This document shows positions 55,101-64,000 of a stretch of DNA of 64,000 bases, in pieces. The number at the start of each line of letters is the position of its first letter. Position 1 is the stretch's first letter. The notes under the pieces are model-generated. The model ran no database searches, was not told where the DNA came from, and worked only from the letters and a program-made list of their open reading frames with translations. The position numbers and the translations under genes are program-made. This stretch comes from Halocaridina rubra (lineage: Eukaryota > Arthropoda > Malacostraca > Decapoda > Atyidae), in NCBI GenBank assembly GCA_037179515.1, contig JAXCGZ010021031.1, positions 1 through 64,000 of the forward strand, written 5' to 3'.

Positions 55101-56578
55101 AATCCACGCTTCCTGACTCACGCAGTCTACCAATGAACTACCGAGATCCTCTTATCATCTGTTCAGTAGCAACAAGAAAGATTACCAGTGACTGCTCACC
55201 TGTCACTGTTATTCAACTCCTACATATGCAAGCACTCTTTCTCCCCAAACTCCAAGCATATCCCCTTTAGTTGCCTTCTACAATGTGCAGGAACTACAAA
55301 TACAGAATTCTTCTTCCTTAATCACAAAAGTCTTCGTTGTGGGAACAGCAACAGTTCTGTGGTAAAGCTCACAAGTCAGGAATTGACTAACGCGGCTTTG
55401 ATCCCACTTCTTGGTATTAAAAAAGGCACCCAGTCCTAATTTCCCTGCTCCAACATGCCTGTGCCCCCCCATTATGGAGGGGATTAATAGTGACATAAAA
55501 TGGTGCTTTTACCAGAGTATTCATTGTCTTCCATTTCTACAGTCTGCAGGATGTAATTTTTGGACAAAATTCATGTTATCCAACACTTTTTTATTGTGAA
55601 AAAAAAGGTAATTTATAATGGTTTTTGTAATTATATCAGTTAATGGTACAAGTTCCTATATTTGTTGAATATCTTTATCTTGTGCAAAAGTTAAGTTGAC
55701 AGATATCTTTGATTATTATACAAGGATATCAAGCTTAAATCTGTAATTAATCTGTGTCCACCCCAATTCCAGCGGGGAGTAATAGTAACATATAAAATGG
55801 CAAACAGCAACAATGTTATATACATATATGTAGTTTTCTAGTGACTGTAATTCCTTGGTGTTCATAAAACATCTACAGGATTCCTAAAATTTCCTTGTGT
55901 AATAGAAGATTATATTCAGTATTATCAGATTTATTAATTAAAGTGTGTATACAAGGAGAAAATTGCCCCTAAATCTGATATATCAAGATATATGTAATTA
56001 CTTATTATCAATATTTGGGAACCTCAGAAATCCAGAGGTTAGATACAGACCAGTTGAGCCCAGTGCTGGGGACTAATAAGAGCATCCGGCCTCAATTCCC
56101 CAGCTCCAAATTGTATCCACTCCCATAATTGGAGTAATTGGAATATAAAATGGAAAATAAAAGTATATTAGCACATATAACTTTAAAACTTAGTGTAATA
56201 TGATTTATATATGTAAAGTAAGGTATACTGGCTTACGAGACCGCTTTAGCATAGTGGTGGCATGCTTGACTTGAGGTGACAAATCCATGTTTGAGCCCAT
56301 GACAGGGCACTAGGAAGGGCATCCAGCCTTACCTCCTCAACTTTAGTCTGTGTGTTTCCACCCCCTAAATGGGGACTAAGTTAGTAGTAACAATGAAAAA
56401 CAAAGCATTCTGTCTTACCCAATCCGTCAATAACTACATCTTCGTAAAGTCGTGTATCGCGCTTAGCCAGGGATACCGGGAGCCTATACTGGGTTTGAGT
56501 CTCTGAGTTTTCTATGTCTTTTCCATGGGACAGACATACCCAAAGACTCACCACAATGAAAAAATAAAGGGTTTTCAT
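49157..56578 (-). CDS. Secreted delta-endotoxin domain I-like helical protein (paralog A, nine exons)
   Basis: Minus-strand exons: 56578-56419, 54898-54837, 54404-54238, 53886-53715, 52053-51922, 51585-51541, 50689-50603, 50280-50168 and, tentatively, 49172-49157 (stop TGA 49159-49157). Phases agree throughout, giving about 317 residues. Residues 1-19 form a signal peptide (hydrophobic core YFFIVVSLWVCL); a KR pair at ~39-40 could be a propeptide site. The rest is predicted almost all helical. Exons 3-5 and 8 match, in order, helices of the pore-forming domain of insecticidal crystal proteins: the central-helix motif ASMHILVLQ (~179-187), then DHYIDHGKRLQDDVVDW, then NREVTLFIWEYMGKAL. Exons 6-7 insert a segment with four Cys (~234, 258, 267, 271). 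No beta domains II or III follow. Inference: a secreted pore-forming or membrane-active protein, for defence or digestion; unproven. The exon 7 donor (GTGCTC) is weak but fixed by alignment with paralog B. Confidence 0.72.
49236..49500 (-). mobile_element. Two SINE-A fragments, reverse
   Basis: 49236-49300 (3' half) and 49370-49498 (most of an element, ending ATGGTCTACCCCTGAGCTACT). Confidence 0.65.
50428..50590. mobile_element. TTAGG-core element inside intron 7 of paralog A
   Basis: GGGATCTTGTGAAGAAGAGT start and GAGTACTCATCGTTACAAGC end; core with CCCAACCC variants. It begins 13 bp inside the donor end of the 322-bp intron that paralog B lacks. Confidence 0.72.
51148..51312 (+). mobile_element. 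SINE-A copy
   Basis: GGAGCACGGTTGCCAAGTTG head (box A altered), body and GGGGTTATTAGTGACATAAA end. Confidence 0.7.
51630..51785. mobile_element. TTAGG-core element, diverged
   Basis: GGATTATGTTAAGAGGAATA start; CCTTACCTAACTTAAGCTAA core; right end decayed. It lies 45 bp from exon 6 of paralog A. Confidence 0.6.
52645..52755 (-). mobile_element. SINE-A fragment, reverse
   Basis: TTTTATGTGTCACTCAATCC and TTAATGCTAGATGCC remain; internal deletion. Confidence 0.55.
53010..53172 (-). mobile_element. SINE-B copy, head truncated
   Basis: GGTTTTACGTCACGGACTCC to GACGAATCAAAGTCGCAAGC; the rest of the tRNA-like head is missing. Confidence 0.7.
53504..53668 (+). mobile_element. SINE-A copy, full length
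   Basis: GGGGGACCACAGTAGTGCAC head to AATAGTGACACAAAAAACAT; lies 47 bp downstream of exon 4 of paralog A in genomic order. Confidence 0.8.
54033..54195 (+). mobile_element. SINE-A copy, full length
   Basis: GGTGCGGTAGCTCAGTGTTT head to GACTGCTAGTGACACATAAA; ends 43 bp from exon 3 of paralog A. Confidence 0.8.
54995..55155 (-). mobile_element. SINE-A copy, reverse
   Basis: Reversed end CATGATTAGTCCCCATTCAG and head CTACCAATGAACTACCGAGA. Confidence 0.7.
55343..55505 (+). mobile_element. SINE-A copy
   Basis: GGAACAGCAACAGTTCTGTGG head (diverged), core GGCACCCAGTCCTAATTTCC, end AATAGTGACATAAAATGGTG. Confidence 0.7.
56030..56405 (+). mobile_element. Two SINE-A copies
   Basis: 56030-56160 lacks most of its head. 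56240-56405 is nearly full and ends 14 bp from exon 1 of paralog A, so that exon's donor sits at the SINE edge. Confidence 0.75.
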
Positions 56579-57170
56579 GTCTGGAAGAGATATTTATATA
56601 CACTTTTAGCATAAGTTGTGGAATATGAAAAGCTCTGAAAAATATCTTTAAAATTAGTGAGTCTTAAATTAGTGTTATTTGTAATGCAGAATTAGTTTAG
56701 TGAAAGCCACAATATATGGAGATCAGAATACTTTTAAGAGAATTAGAACTGTGTTTGTTCAAGGGTAAAGATGAAGTCACTTAAATGAAAATAAACACAT
56801 CAAGTGAAAATAGACACAGATGTATTAATCACTTAAATATGACATGTTATATAAGAATAGCAAAATACTTTTAAGAAATACACAGTAGTGTTTTTATGTG
56901 TGTTAGTGTGTGTATGTGAAAAAGAGGAACAAACAGTTAATGATAACAGCTAATACCTCCTTAAGGGTATAGATACACATATCAAATTATATCTGTTCCA
57001 GCTGGCTTCTTTCCCAGTAATATTTAACAACTATGATAAGAGTCTGTTTACACGATAATTATTAATTACATAAAGGTTCAAAGCTCTACTGAATCATTTT
57101 TTTTTTAGGGTGCTAGATGCGTCATGTTTTTAAAATTCCTGAGTGCAGTTAAAGTTTTCACTCTAATTTT
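56579..57170. other. Upstream region of paralog A; no gene seen
   Basis: AT-rich, no recognised repeat. On the minus strand, TATAAATATCTCTTC at about 56598-56584 resembles a TATA box but lies very close to the ATG. Confidence 0.4.
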
Positions 57171-57174
57171 ATTT

Positions 57175-57310
57175 GCCATTTTATGTGTCACTGTTCATCC
57201 CCATTATGGGGGTGAACACAGGTTAGAACTAAGAATTAAGGCTGGATGCCTTTCTTAGCACCCCATGGCGGGGCTGATCGCTGATCTGTCTCCTTGTGAG
57301 TTGAGTGCGA
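57175..57310 (-). mobile_element. SINE-A copy, reverse
   Basis: TTTTATGTGTCACTGTTCAT and reversed core; the head is interrupted by the 72-bp tandem array. Confidence 0.72.
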
Positions 57311-57325
57311 TTCTTAAGGGGTCTT

Positions 57326-57672
57326 GCCAGGGACATCAGTGTTCCATATGGGTGGGTTAGGAGAACCAAACAACGTATACCACATATATATAGTCTAGCC
57401 AGGGACATCAGTGTCCCATATGGGTGGGTTAGGAGAACCAAACAACGTATACCACATATATATAGTCTAGCCAGGGACATCAGTGTCCCATATGGGTGGG
57501 TTAGGAGAACCAAACAACGTATACCACATATATATAGTCTAGCCAGGGACATCAGTGTCCCATATATGTGGGTTAGGAGAACCAAACAACGTATACCACT
57601 TATAGCCAGGGACATCGGTGTCCCATATGGGTGGGTTAGGCGAACCAAACAACGTATACCACATATATATAA
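57326..57672. repeat. 72-bp tandem array, five units
   Basis: Units start at 57326, 57398, 57470, 57542 and 57605 (the fourth is shortened to 63 bp). Each begins GCCAGGGACATCAGTG and ends with ATATATATAGTCTA. Since 72 is a multiple of three, both strands are open (57305-57691 + and 57229-57648 -), encoding 24-residue repeats that are unlikely to be real proteins. Confidence 0.92.
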
Positions 57673-57696
57673 GTACTGTACACTGAACTGAGTGAT

Positions 57697-57845
57697 TGGT
57701 TTTACGTCACGGACTGTTCTTCCAATGGCTAGGACGGTGCCTTATTGCAAAGGACTGTGGTTTTGGCAGATGTGATTGCTACCTAGAGTGAATGCCTTTC
57801 CTAACCTCAGACTCGCTAGCGGTACCACTTCGCCACAGTGACCAC
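57697..57845 (-). mobile_element. SINE-B copy with internal deletion
   Basis: GGTTTTACGTCACGGACTGT to CGGTACCACTTCGCCACAGTG; part of the head is lost. Confidence 0.7.
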
Positions 57846-58149
57846 TCATTAGCACTGTAAATTAAACTAATCACTTCAAATACGTCACATTATAATAAAA
57901 TATGAGCTATAGTTTCATTCGGTACACAAAAGCAGGGGCTGCAGTAGAGTAATGGTAGAGTGTGTGAGCTGAGACGTAAGTAATTCAGGTTCCATGCCCA
58001 TATTCTTGCTTTAGTATATGTTGGCTGGACGTGAAAATATGAATAAAACAATTTCCTGCCTGGCATGCCATAGGAGGTAACTGAGAGGGATTGGGAACTG
58101 CAGACTTGGCAATTCGTCCTTTCTTGTTGTACTTTTCTTTGCTGATAAA

Positions 58150-58460
58150 GATAGTAGGTTGGCTCATGGCACCAGCCGCCCGTTGCGATACTACAGCTGA
58201 AGGTTTTTTGAACTTAAATAGGTCTGTCCAGGACAGTTCGATGTCAAGTCTTCCTTCAGTTACGGTTCTTTTTCTATGTCTACAGCTACACTGAATATTC
58301 TTGGATATTCATCACACATCTGTTATTATCCCTTCACATCTGACAAGTCATTACACTCTCCATCTCTGTTTCTCTTTACTTTATGTATTCTTCGTGCCCA
58401 GGCCCGATGAGGGCTGTTTTATTTTATAATTTTTTTTTGGCCCGTCCTGGTGTCACAATT
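58150..58460 (+). mobile_element. Repeat family F copy, longest form
   Basis: TTGGCTCATGGCACCAGCCG, GTCCAGGACAGTTCGATGTC, CCCTTCACATCTGACAAGTC, then CCGTCCTGGTGTCAC and an A-rich tail. The best reference copy for this family in the window. Confidence 0.75.
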
Positions 58461-58649
58461 ATTAAAAAAAGAAAAAGAACATGTGTACTGTGACTCTGCC
58501 ACCTCCCTTACATTGGCATTTCTGCCACTGTATATGTTTTATGTATGTATGTATATATTTATGTATATAAAACAACCAATAAATGAGGATAACCAGGCTG
58601 ATATAAAGCTCTACTCTGGTATAGTTGTAATCTCTGTTTACTCTGCTGA

Positions 58650-58762
58650 CAAAAGATCCTTGCCCACATAGCTTGTGGATGACCCAAGCGGGTTGAAGGT
58701 GGGGGGGGGGAGTTGTGGAATCCTTTATCTCCAAGGAGCTAAGAGGAATGATTGGGGTAACT
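58650..58762 (+). repeat. Repeat family D copy, 3' truncated
   Basis: CTTGCCCACATAGCTTGTGG to AAGAGGAATGATTGGGGTA, where the LINE fragment below begins. Confidence 0.65.
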
Positions 58763-59530
58763 ACCTAATTGTGCATACGGAAGTGTCCTATGCTCGTAAG
58801 TCCCCGTCTCCTGGCTGGCTCCATTTTTTGTACTTAGTGATAGTTATCATACCTCTCCTTAAAACTATGGATTGAGTTAGCATTAACTACCTCTTTGCTT
58901 AGCAAATTCCAATCATCAACTACTCTTACACTAAAAAAAGTACTTACATCCTGCAATGAAGTTTTCTTACCAAGCTTCATACTATGACCTCTAGTTCTAG
59001 TGCCAGCCATATCAATATATCGATCCCTCTCTACCCTGTCATTACCCTGAAGAAATTAAAAACCGTCATCATATCCCCCTCATTCTATTAGATTCAAGTG
59101 ATGCTAAGTCTAATACCCTTAGCCTCTCTTCATAACGGAGATTGAGCAGTTATGGCACCAGCTTCGTGGCATGTCTTTGAACTTTTTCCAGCTTAATTAC
59201 GTGCTTTTTCAAGTGTTGATTCCAAAAGGGGGCTGCATATTCAAGCTTTGGCCTCTCATAAGATGCATAAATATTTCTGAACATTTCCTTGTCCATGTGT
59301 CTGAGGGCTCAGCTTACGTTTGCAAAGAAAGCTTATGCTGCCCTTACTATGCCATTTATATGCATTTTAGGAGACAAATCTGCCAGTATGTGTACTCCTA
59401 GATCTCTCTCATTCTCTGTCTCTTGAAGTTCTGCTCCTGCTGTAGAGGATCTAAGCTTGGGCCTTCTTGCACTTATACCCATCCTCAAAATAATTTCCTT
59501 TTCTTGGGAATCGAACTTGGGAACTCTTAG
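58755..59530 (-). mobile_element. CR1/jockey-type LINE 3' part, dead
   Basis: Read in reverse from about 59500: DLGVHILADLSPKMHINGIV, then FRNIYASYERPKLEYAAPFW, KLEKVQRHATKLVP, LASLESNRMRGDM, and RTRGHSMKLGKKTSLQDV, in the order expected for the end of a CR1/jockey RT. Stops and small shifts break it. The 3' UTR at 58760-58825 links it to the 44299 and 48300 fragments. Confidence 0.82.
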
Positions 59531-59609
59531 ACTAGAACGTCATAGCTTAGTCCACTAGAATATTACCTTCTCCTGGCAGGGTTGCTAGAGTGGCCACAAC
59601 CAAAGGAAA

Positions 59610-60490
59610 AAAATTACTTATAAATCACAGTTGCTCTCAATAAAGGAAATCGCATTCACCCACAATAAAAAAAAATCTCATTCGCTTGCAATAAAAATCA
59701 AATTTATCCGCAGTCCAAAATACATTTGCCGACAGTCATAAAGTGCATGCGCTCACTTTTGAAAAATCATATTCTCTCAGTTCAAAGTCACATTCACTCA
59801 GTTAAATATCTCATTTGCTCACAGTTTAAAAATCACAATCACTCACAGTAAAAAACCACAATCACTCACAGTAAAAATTACATTTGCTCACTGTCAAAAA
59901 TTGCATTTGCTCATATTTATAATATCACATTAATTCACAGTAAAATATCACATTTGCTCGCGTTTCAGAAATCACGTTCATTCACAGTTAATAAATCACA
60001 AATTCTTAGAATAAAAAATCACATTTGAAATATATTTATTCAGTCCAAAATCACATTCACCCACAGTAAAATATCACATTTGCTCTCAGTTGAAAAGCAC
60101 ATTCATTCACGTTAAAAATATCACAATTGCTTCAAGTAAAAAGTCACATTCACTCACATTTGAAAAATCACATTCATTCAGCCCAAAATCACATTCACGC
60201 ACAGTAAAGTACCACAATTGCTCACAGTTAAAATAATCACATTCACTCATTTTAAAAAAAATCACGTTTGCTTAAAATAAAAAATTACATTCACTCATGG
60301 TGAAAAATGACATTCACTCGTGGTTAGAAATTACTTTTGCTTTAAGCAAAAAAAAAAAGCACATTCTCTTGCTATAAAATATCACATTTGCTCGTGGTCA
60401 GAAATCACATTTGCTCACAGTGAATTATCACATTTGATCTCAGTCAAATAATTATATTTGCTCATGGTCAAAAATCAAATTCTATCATGT
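59610..60490. repeat. Degenerate ~20-bp minisatellite (AAATCACATTCACTCACAGT)
   Basis: About 40 imperfect units alternating TTCACTCA and TTTGCTCA, each separated by AAAAATCACA-like sequence. Some 0.9 kb long, no ORF. Confidence 0.88.
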
Positions 60491-60689
60491 CACACTCATG
60501 CACACCCAAGTGAACAATATGAAATTAGTATTGTTTGTTTGCCATTTAATATGTCTGAAATAATTTATGTGCAAATGGGGGTGGAATGTGGGAATAAAGA
60601 TTAAGACAAGATTTGCTACTCGCTAAATGGTCGATGCAGTGACTGCTTCTTCACATCCACTTCCAGAGTCTGGAACTCTTTTGCCCCTT

Positions 60690-60935
60690 CTGTCTTCCCT
60701 AACTCTCATGACCTATCATGATCTATCGTCATCTCAGGGCATAATCCTGCCATATCTCTTGGTCTTCATTGTTTCGACTATTCATTCTGCCTGCCCTTTT
60801 TCTGTTGTGTCATTTCTGCCTTGTCCTTTAACTTCTACTTTTTTCTTCATTTCAGTGTTTTCTTGGTGCCCGGGCCTGTTGAGGGCGCTTTTATTGCCTG
60901 TCCCGGTGTCACACTCATGGTAAAAAAAAAGATAC
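60690..60935 (+). mobile_element. Repeat family F relative
   Basis: CTTGGTGCCCGGGCCTGTTGAGGG and CCTGTCCCGGTGTCACACTC end are conserved; left part differs. Confidence 0.55.
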
Positions 60936-61144
60936 CCTTCCTAGTCTTTAACGGTTGGTTTGATTGGAGACTTGTGACTTTGTCACTTTCTTCATAAGTT
61001 GTGTAACCACTGCACTACTGCGATCCTCAAACAAGCTTGGATTATTACCAGTGCTAAATTTCAGAGCCAAACTTCATTTTCTGTAGATAAAATGAGATGC
61101 TTTCATGAAGGCATGATTTTGCTTAATAATTTTCATATTAATGC

Positions 61145-61325
61145 ATACTATGGCACAATCTCCCTTGTAAAGAGGGTGGCCTAGTCAAAGTACACATTCA
61201 TCAGAAGCTAATAGACCTCAAATACTATTCTTTGCTCCAATGGAGTAAAGGGCTGCCAAAATTCCTCCCTCTACCCAGGATGGGTCATCCACAGGGTATG
61301 TGGGCAAGGATCTTTTGCCTTGAGA
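61145..61325 (-). repeat. Repeat family D copy, reverse
   Basis: CCCTTGTAAAGAGGGTGGCC to CATCCACAGGGTATGTGGGCAA; complete, and shows what the split copy at 47188 looked like. Confidence 0.75.
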
Positions 61326-61504
61326 TGTTAATGCACTTGAATTTAATAGCTTTTCACTGTCCATTATAACAGTGTACTGTGGTCTGTCATATTATGCGGT
61401 CAATGAGTTCTCCAGCCCCCCCCCCCCTTGCATTATTCAGAAACTGCTTATGTTCAAGACCCTTATATAAAAGTATCTATACTTTGCATGTTACTTTTCC
61501 TCAA

Positions 61505-61612
61505 ACTACTCAGGGTAATGATTACATCTACCAAAACAAGTCCTTCGCAAGAAGGCAACCGTCCTAGCCCTTGGTTGAAAAGGGAGTCCGTGACGTAAAA
61601 CCGGAACAAACT
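61505..61612 (+). mobile_element. SINE-B 3' half
   Basis: The only forward SINE-B: GATTACATCTACCAAAACAA to GAGTCCGTGACGTAAAACCG. Head absent. Confidence 0.75.
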
Positions 61613-61639
61613 GTATACTATAAATCATTCCTAGATTAT

Positions 61640-62095
61640 GTTACAATTAGCCCGCATTGAAAAGAGGTGGGCAGACACATGTTGGAACTGGAGGATTAAG
61701 TTTAGATGCACCCCCTAACACCCTGCAGGAGGATCGAAGCTATGTCAATTTCTTCCCAATTCAAGTACTCTGTCACTGAGCTACTCCATTTTCCCGTTTC
61801 TAGATTACCGTATTGATATGATTTCAATTTATATAAAATAGCTTGGTAGATGTCATGATGTATTATTTTGGGATAATTCTTCAGATTTATTACCTTCGCG
61901 TTCATTCAAATCCGCACTATTTAAGACCGCATGAGATATGCACCCACCGTACATTATACTGACGTTGCACAGCTTGCTGTTTTATAAGTCATTATAAATT
62001 CCAGTTCCAATTGTGGTGGATACAGACAGGTAGGAGCTGGGGAATTAAGGGTGGATGCTCTTCCTAATGCTCTGCTGTGGGTTTGAACACCATTT
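61640..62095 (-). mobile_element. Two SINE-A copies, reverse
   Basis: 61640-61790 (full, diverged) and 61985-62092 (head truncated). Confidence 0.68.
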
Positions 62096-62447
62096 TACAT
62101 CATGCTGATGTTGCACAGTAATTCGCGTATTTTATGTTAATTTTATTCGGCCATTCTTTACAAATCTAAAACAGCTTTTGTATATGTGGACAGTGCATCT
62201 AAATTTTAGTATTTTTGGTATCAGTGAATGATATTCAATTCATCATCAAAGAATAATTATTTGGCTTATTATTATGGCACTGTAACTGACATCCAACTTT
62301 GTATTAAATAGGCCACGTGGAGATGAAGTAATTCAACTATTTTCTTGTAGTTTCCATTATTTAGTGTAGAAGTTTATTTTTTATCCCTTAGTATATTAAT
62401 ATTTGGAAGTATCACAGCATTGGACTTCACATTAAATGCTGTTGATT

Positions 62448-63209
62448 TTATTTTTCATTTCGTGGGTCGTAAAATCTGAAAACAACAAAAATTAATTATA
62501 AAATTGTGTAAATACAGTATTGTTAACATTTCATACTGTACTGTGTACTTCTAATATGCCCAGCTATATTTCGTTATGGTCTGAAAATCAATTATTTTCA
62601 ATTCTGTCACTGTTGTAAAGTTGGGTCCTCATTCATCGAGCATGTCATAAGTGGAGGACCCTCTGTATGTCTGTGGATATGTCATAGGCTTTATATAAAA
62701 GGATTTGGGTGCAGAAATAGTACTTGCTCATATTTCCTCTATAATTTTGTTCCATTTTTAATGACCTCTCGACATATTTTTGGAAATATGCCATTACTAG
62801 GAGATGCAAGAAAAGGGCTCATCACATGCAGTTAAGATTCATGTACTGTAGTTAAGATACGTAGGATTCGAAATTTATTTACTCAAACTTTCTGGATATC
62901 GTAAGGATAAGTTACCCTCAGAACTCCATGTAAAATTAAGAACCCCTGAAATATTTAGAATAAGTCATACCCTCATATATTCATAATGTTATAAAATAAT
63001 TTTACATACCCTGAAGCACTTCCAATTATTTCTTCTGTTTGTTGTTTCAGCTCCTTCCAAGCGGAGATAACATCCATTGTTTTTACCAACAAAAATTTTT
63101 CAACTTCGATGCTCTTATGCGTTACGAAATTGGCGCAGTGGTTTTCGCAGCCGGTAGTACCCTCTAATTCTCTGCATTCGGACTCTTCGCCTGTCACACC
63201 ATCCCTGGC
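62448..63209 (-). CDS. Paralog B of the secreted endotoxin-domain-like protein, last two exons (partial)
   Basis: Exon 63209-63010 (acceptor TCTCTCAG, donor GTATGT) encodes 66 residues that align without any gap to exons 7 and 8 of paralog A: VTG motif, Cys at the same three positions (C-x8-C-x3-C), a helical stretch and a final Gly split by a phase-2 intron. The two exons of A are one exon here. The last exon, 62475-62448 (acceptor TTGTTTTCAG), adds a short tail and stop TAA. An AATAAA overlaps the stop (62452-62447) and could be the polyadenylation signal. All 5' exons must lie beyond 64000. B lies upstream of A in the same orientation, so the locus is a tandem array. Sequence identity between A and B is low outside the Cys and Trp-x2-Leu-Lys positions, so the duplication is old. 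Confidence 0.72.
62894..62965. mobile_element. TTAGG-core element, left end only
   Basis: GGATATCGTAAGGATAAGTT start and CCATGTAAAATTAAGAACCCC; core and right end missing. It sits 45 bp from the paralog B exon. Confidence 0.55.
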
Positions 63210-63584
63210 CTGAGAGAAAGATTGTCAGTGATGAGTAATCAAGGTATATTTGCTTCTAATGAATGTGTACTTTGACTCTGTCACCCTCTCTATATGGGGG
63301 TTTATAACCATTGCAAATGTATGCAAGAAAAGCTTGGGACCTCTCTGTTGAGATACAAATACCACAATCCAAAATTTCCAATTGGAATTTGGGTCTCACA
63401 GTTATATTGCCTGTTATTTAAGTAGGGGAATGAAATTCACCGGTGACATTATCTTACTTGAAAATTAATTGCTTAGAACTGAGTTTATGCGAAATGGATT
63501 TAATGACATTTTGAAAGAGTGCTAGTCTTTAATTAGGTTTACTGACAATTCTTTTAACAGAATACCATTAAAGTTATTTTTGCT

Positions 63585-63745
63585 GTAGTGCAGTGGTTAC
63601 ACCTCTCTACTTGGGAAGTGACTGAACCACAATTGAGCTCACCTTAAGGTGCTAAGAGGTGCATTCAGCTTTTATTCTCCAGCTCCAACTAAACTATCAG
63701 TGTCAACCCCCAAAATTGGGATTATTAGTGGCATAAAATGGTAAA
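63585..63745 (+). mobile_element. SINE-A copy, full length
   Basis: TGTAGTGCAGTGGTTACACC head to ATTAGTGGCATAAAATGGTA. The last 250 bp of the window hold nothing else I can recognise. Confidence 0.75.
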
Positions 63746-64000
63746 CAACAGTCTTTAAAGACTTTTTCATTTACTGCTATAACTTTTTTAATATTTTATT
63801 CACCATGTCAGACTTATAAATGAACTTTATATTTTTGACACTATTGTTCTTTTCTTTCCCCTTTTCAGACATTTATCAATGAAAAATTCTGGCATATGTC
63901 TGTCTGTTTTCAATCATTCTAAGCAGGTTTTAAGTGGACTGCCCCTACGCCATATTACAATACTCGTGTATACATACAGTTGTCCCTCTTCTTACACAGT

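Noticed and set aside
49157..56578. Bacterial contamination as source of the endotoxin-like sequence
   Set aside because: Coding parts are spread over nine exons with GT-AG borders and are interleaved with host SINEs.
57229..57691. Possible 24-residue repeat protein, or a CRISPR-like array
   Set aside because: Units are contiguous with no unique spacers, so it is a plain tandem repeat in a eukaryotic genome; open frames follow from the 72-bp unit.
60627..60923. 98-codon + strand ORF
   Set aside because: Coincides with a family F repeat relative; no splice or start context.

Overview
The window is nuclear DNA from an arthropod, most likely a decapod crustacean. The genes are cut by many GT-AG introns, and (AT)n, (TAA)n and (GA)n microsatellites are very abundant. 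Two tRNA-derived SINE families and a TTAGG-rich inverted-repeat element recur throughout. The species call is inference; the intron/exon structures are read directly. All exon models are hand-made from splice signals, reading phase and protein similarity remembered from known families.

Layout. (1) 1-9215, + strand: the 3' part of a secreted protein with two tandem trypsin-type serine protease domains; its 5' exons lie outside the window. (2) 9216-13479: a repeat-filled spacer that includes a 1.9-kb segment bounded by long inverted repeats. (3) 13480-32708, +: a complete 16-exon Greatwall/MASTL kinase gene (about 1,075 residues) with the family's split kinase domain, activation-loop threonines and C-tail. 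(4) 34956-37638, -: a two-exon gene for an alpha-crystallin (HSP20)-like protein with seven perfect-length 19-residue repeats, a C-terminal membrane anchor and one in-frame TGA. It converges tail to tail with Greatwall. (5) 37.6-49.1 kb: a repeat island with nested cassettes, a LINE with an intact 512-codon reverse transcriptase ORF, a near-perfect 250-bp palindrome and a foldback element. (6) 49157-63209, -: two tandem paralogous genes. The first (49157-56578) is essentially complete; the second (62448-63209) shows only its last two exons.

The paralogous pair is the most interesting part. The complete copy encodes a secreted protein of about 317 residues with a signal peptide. Its predicted helices resemble, in order and in signature motifs, the pore-forming helical domain I of delta-endotoxins, with a four-cysteine insert between helices 6 and 7. 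Because it is split into nine exons and has a paralog with matching cysteine spacing, it is a host gene and not bacterial contamination. One intron of the complete copy is absent from the paralog, and that intron contains a TTAGG-core inverted-repeat element.

No operon-like relation among the five genes is expected or seen. Greatwall (mitosis), the protease (extracellular proteolysis), the HSP20-like protein (membrane-anchored chaperone-like) and the secreted helical proteins appear to be independent loci. Around three quarters of the window is introns and repeats.
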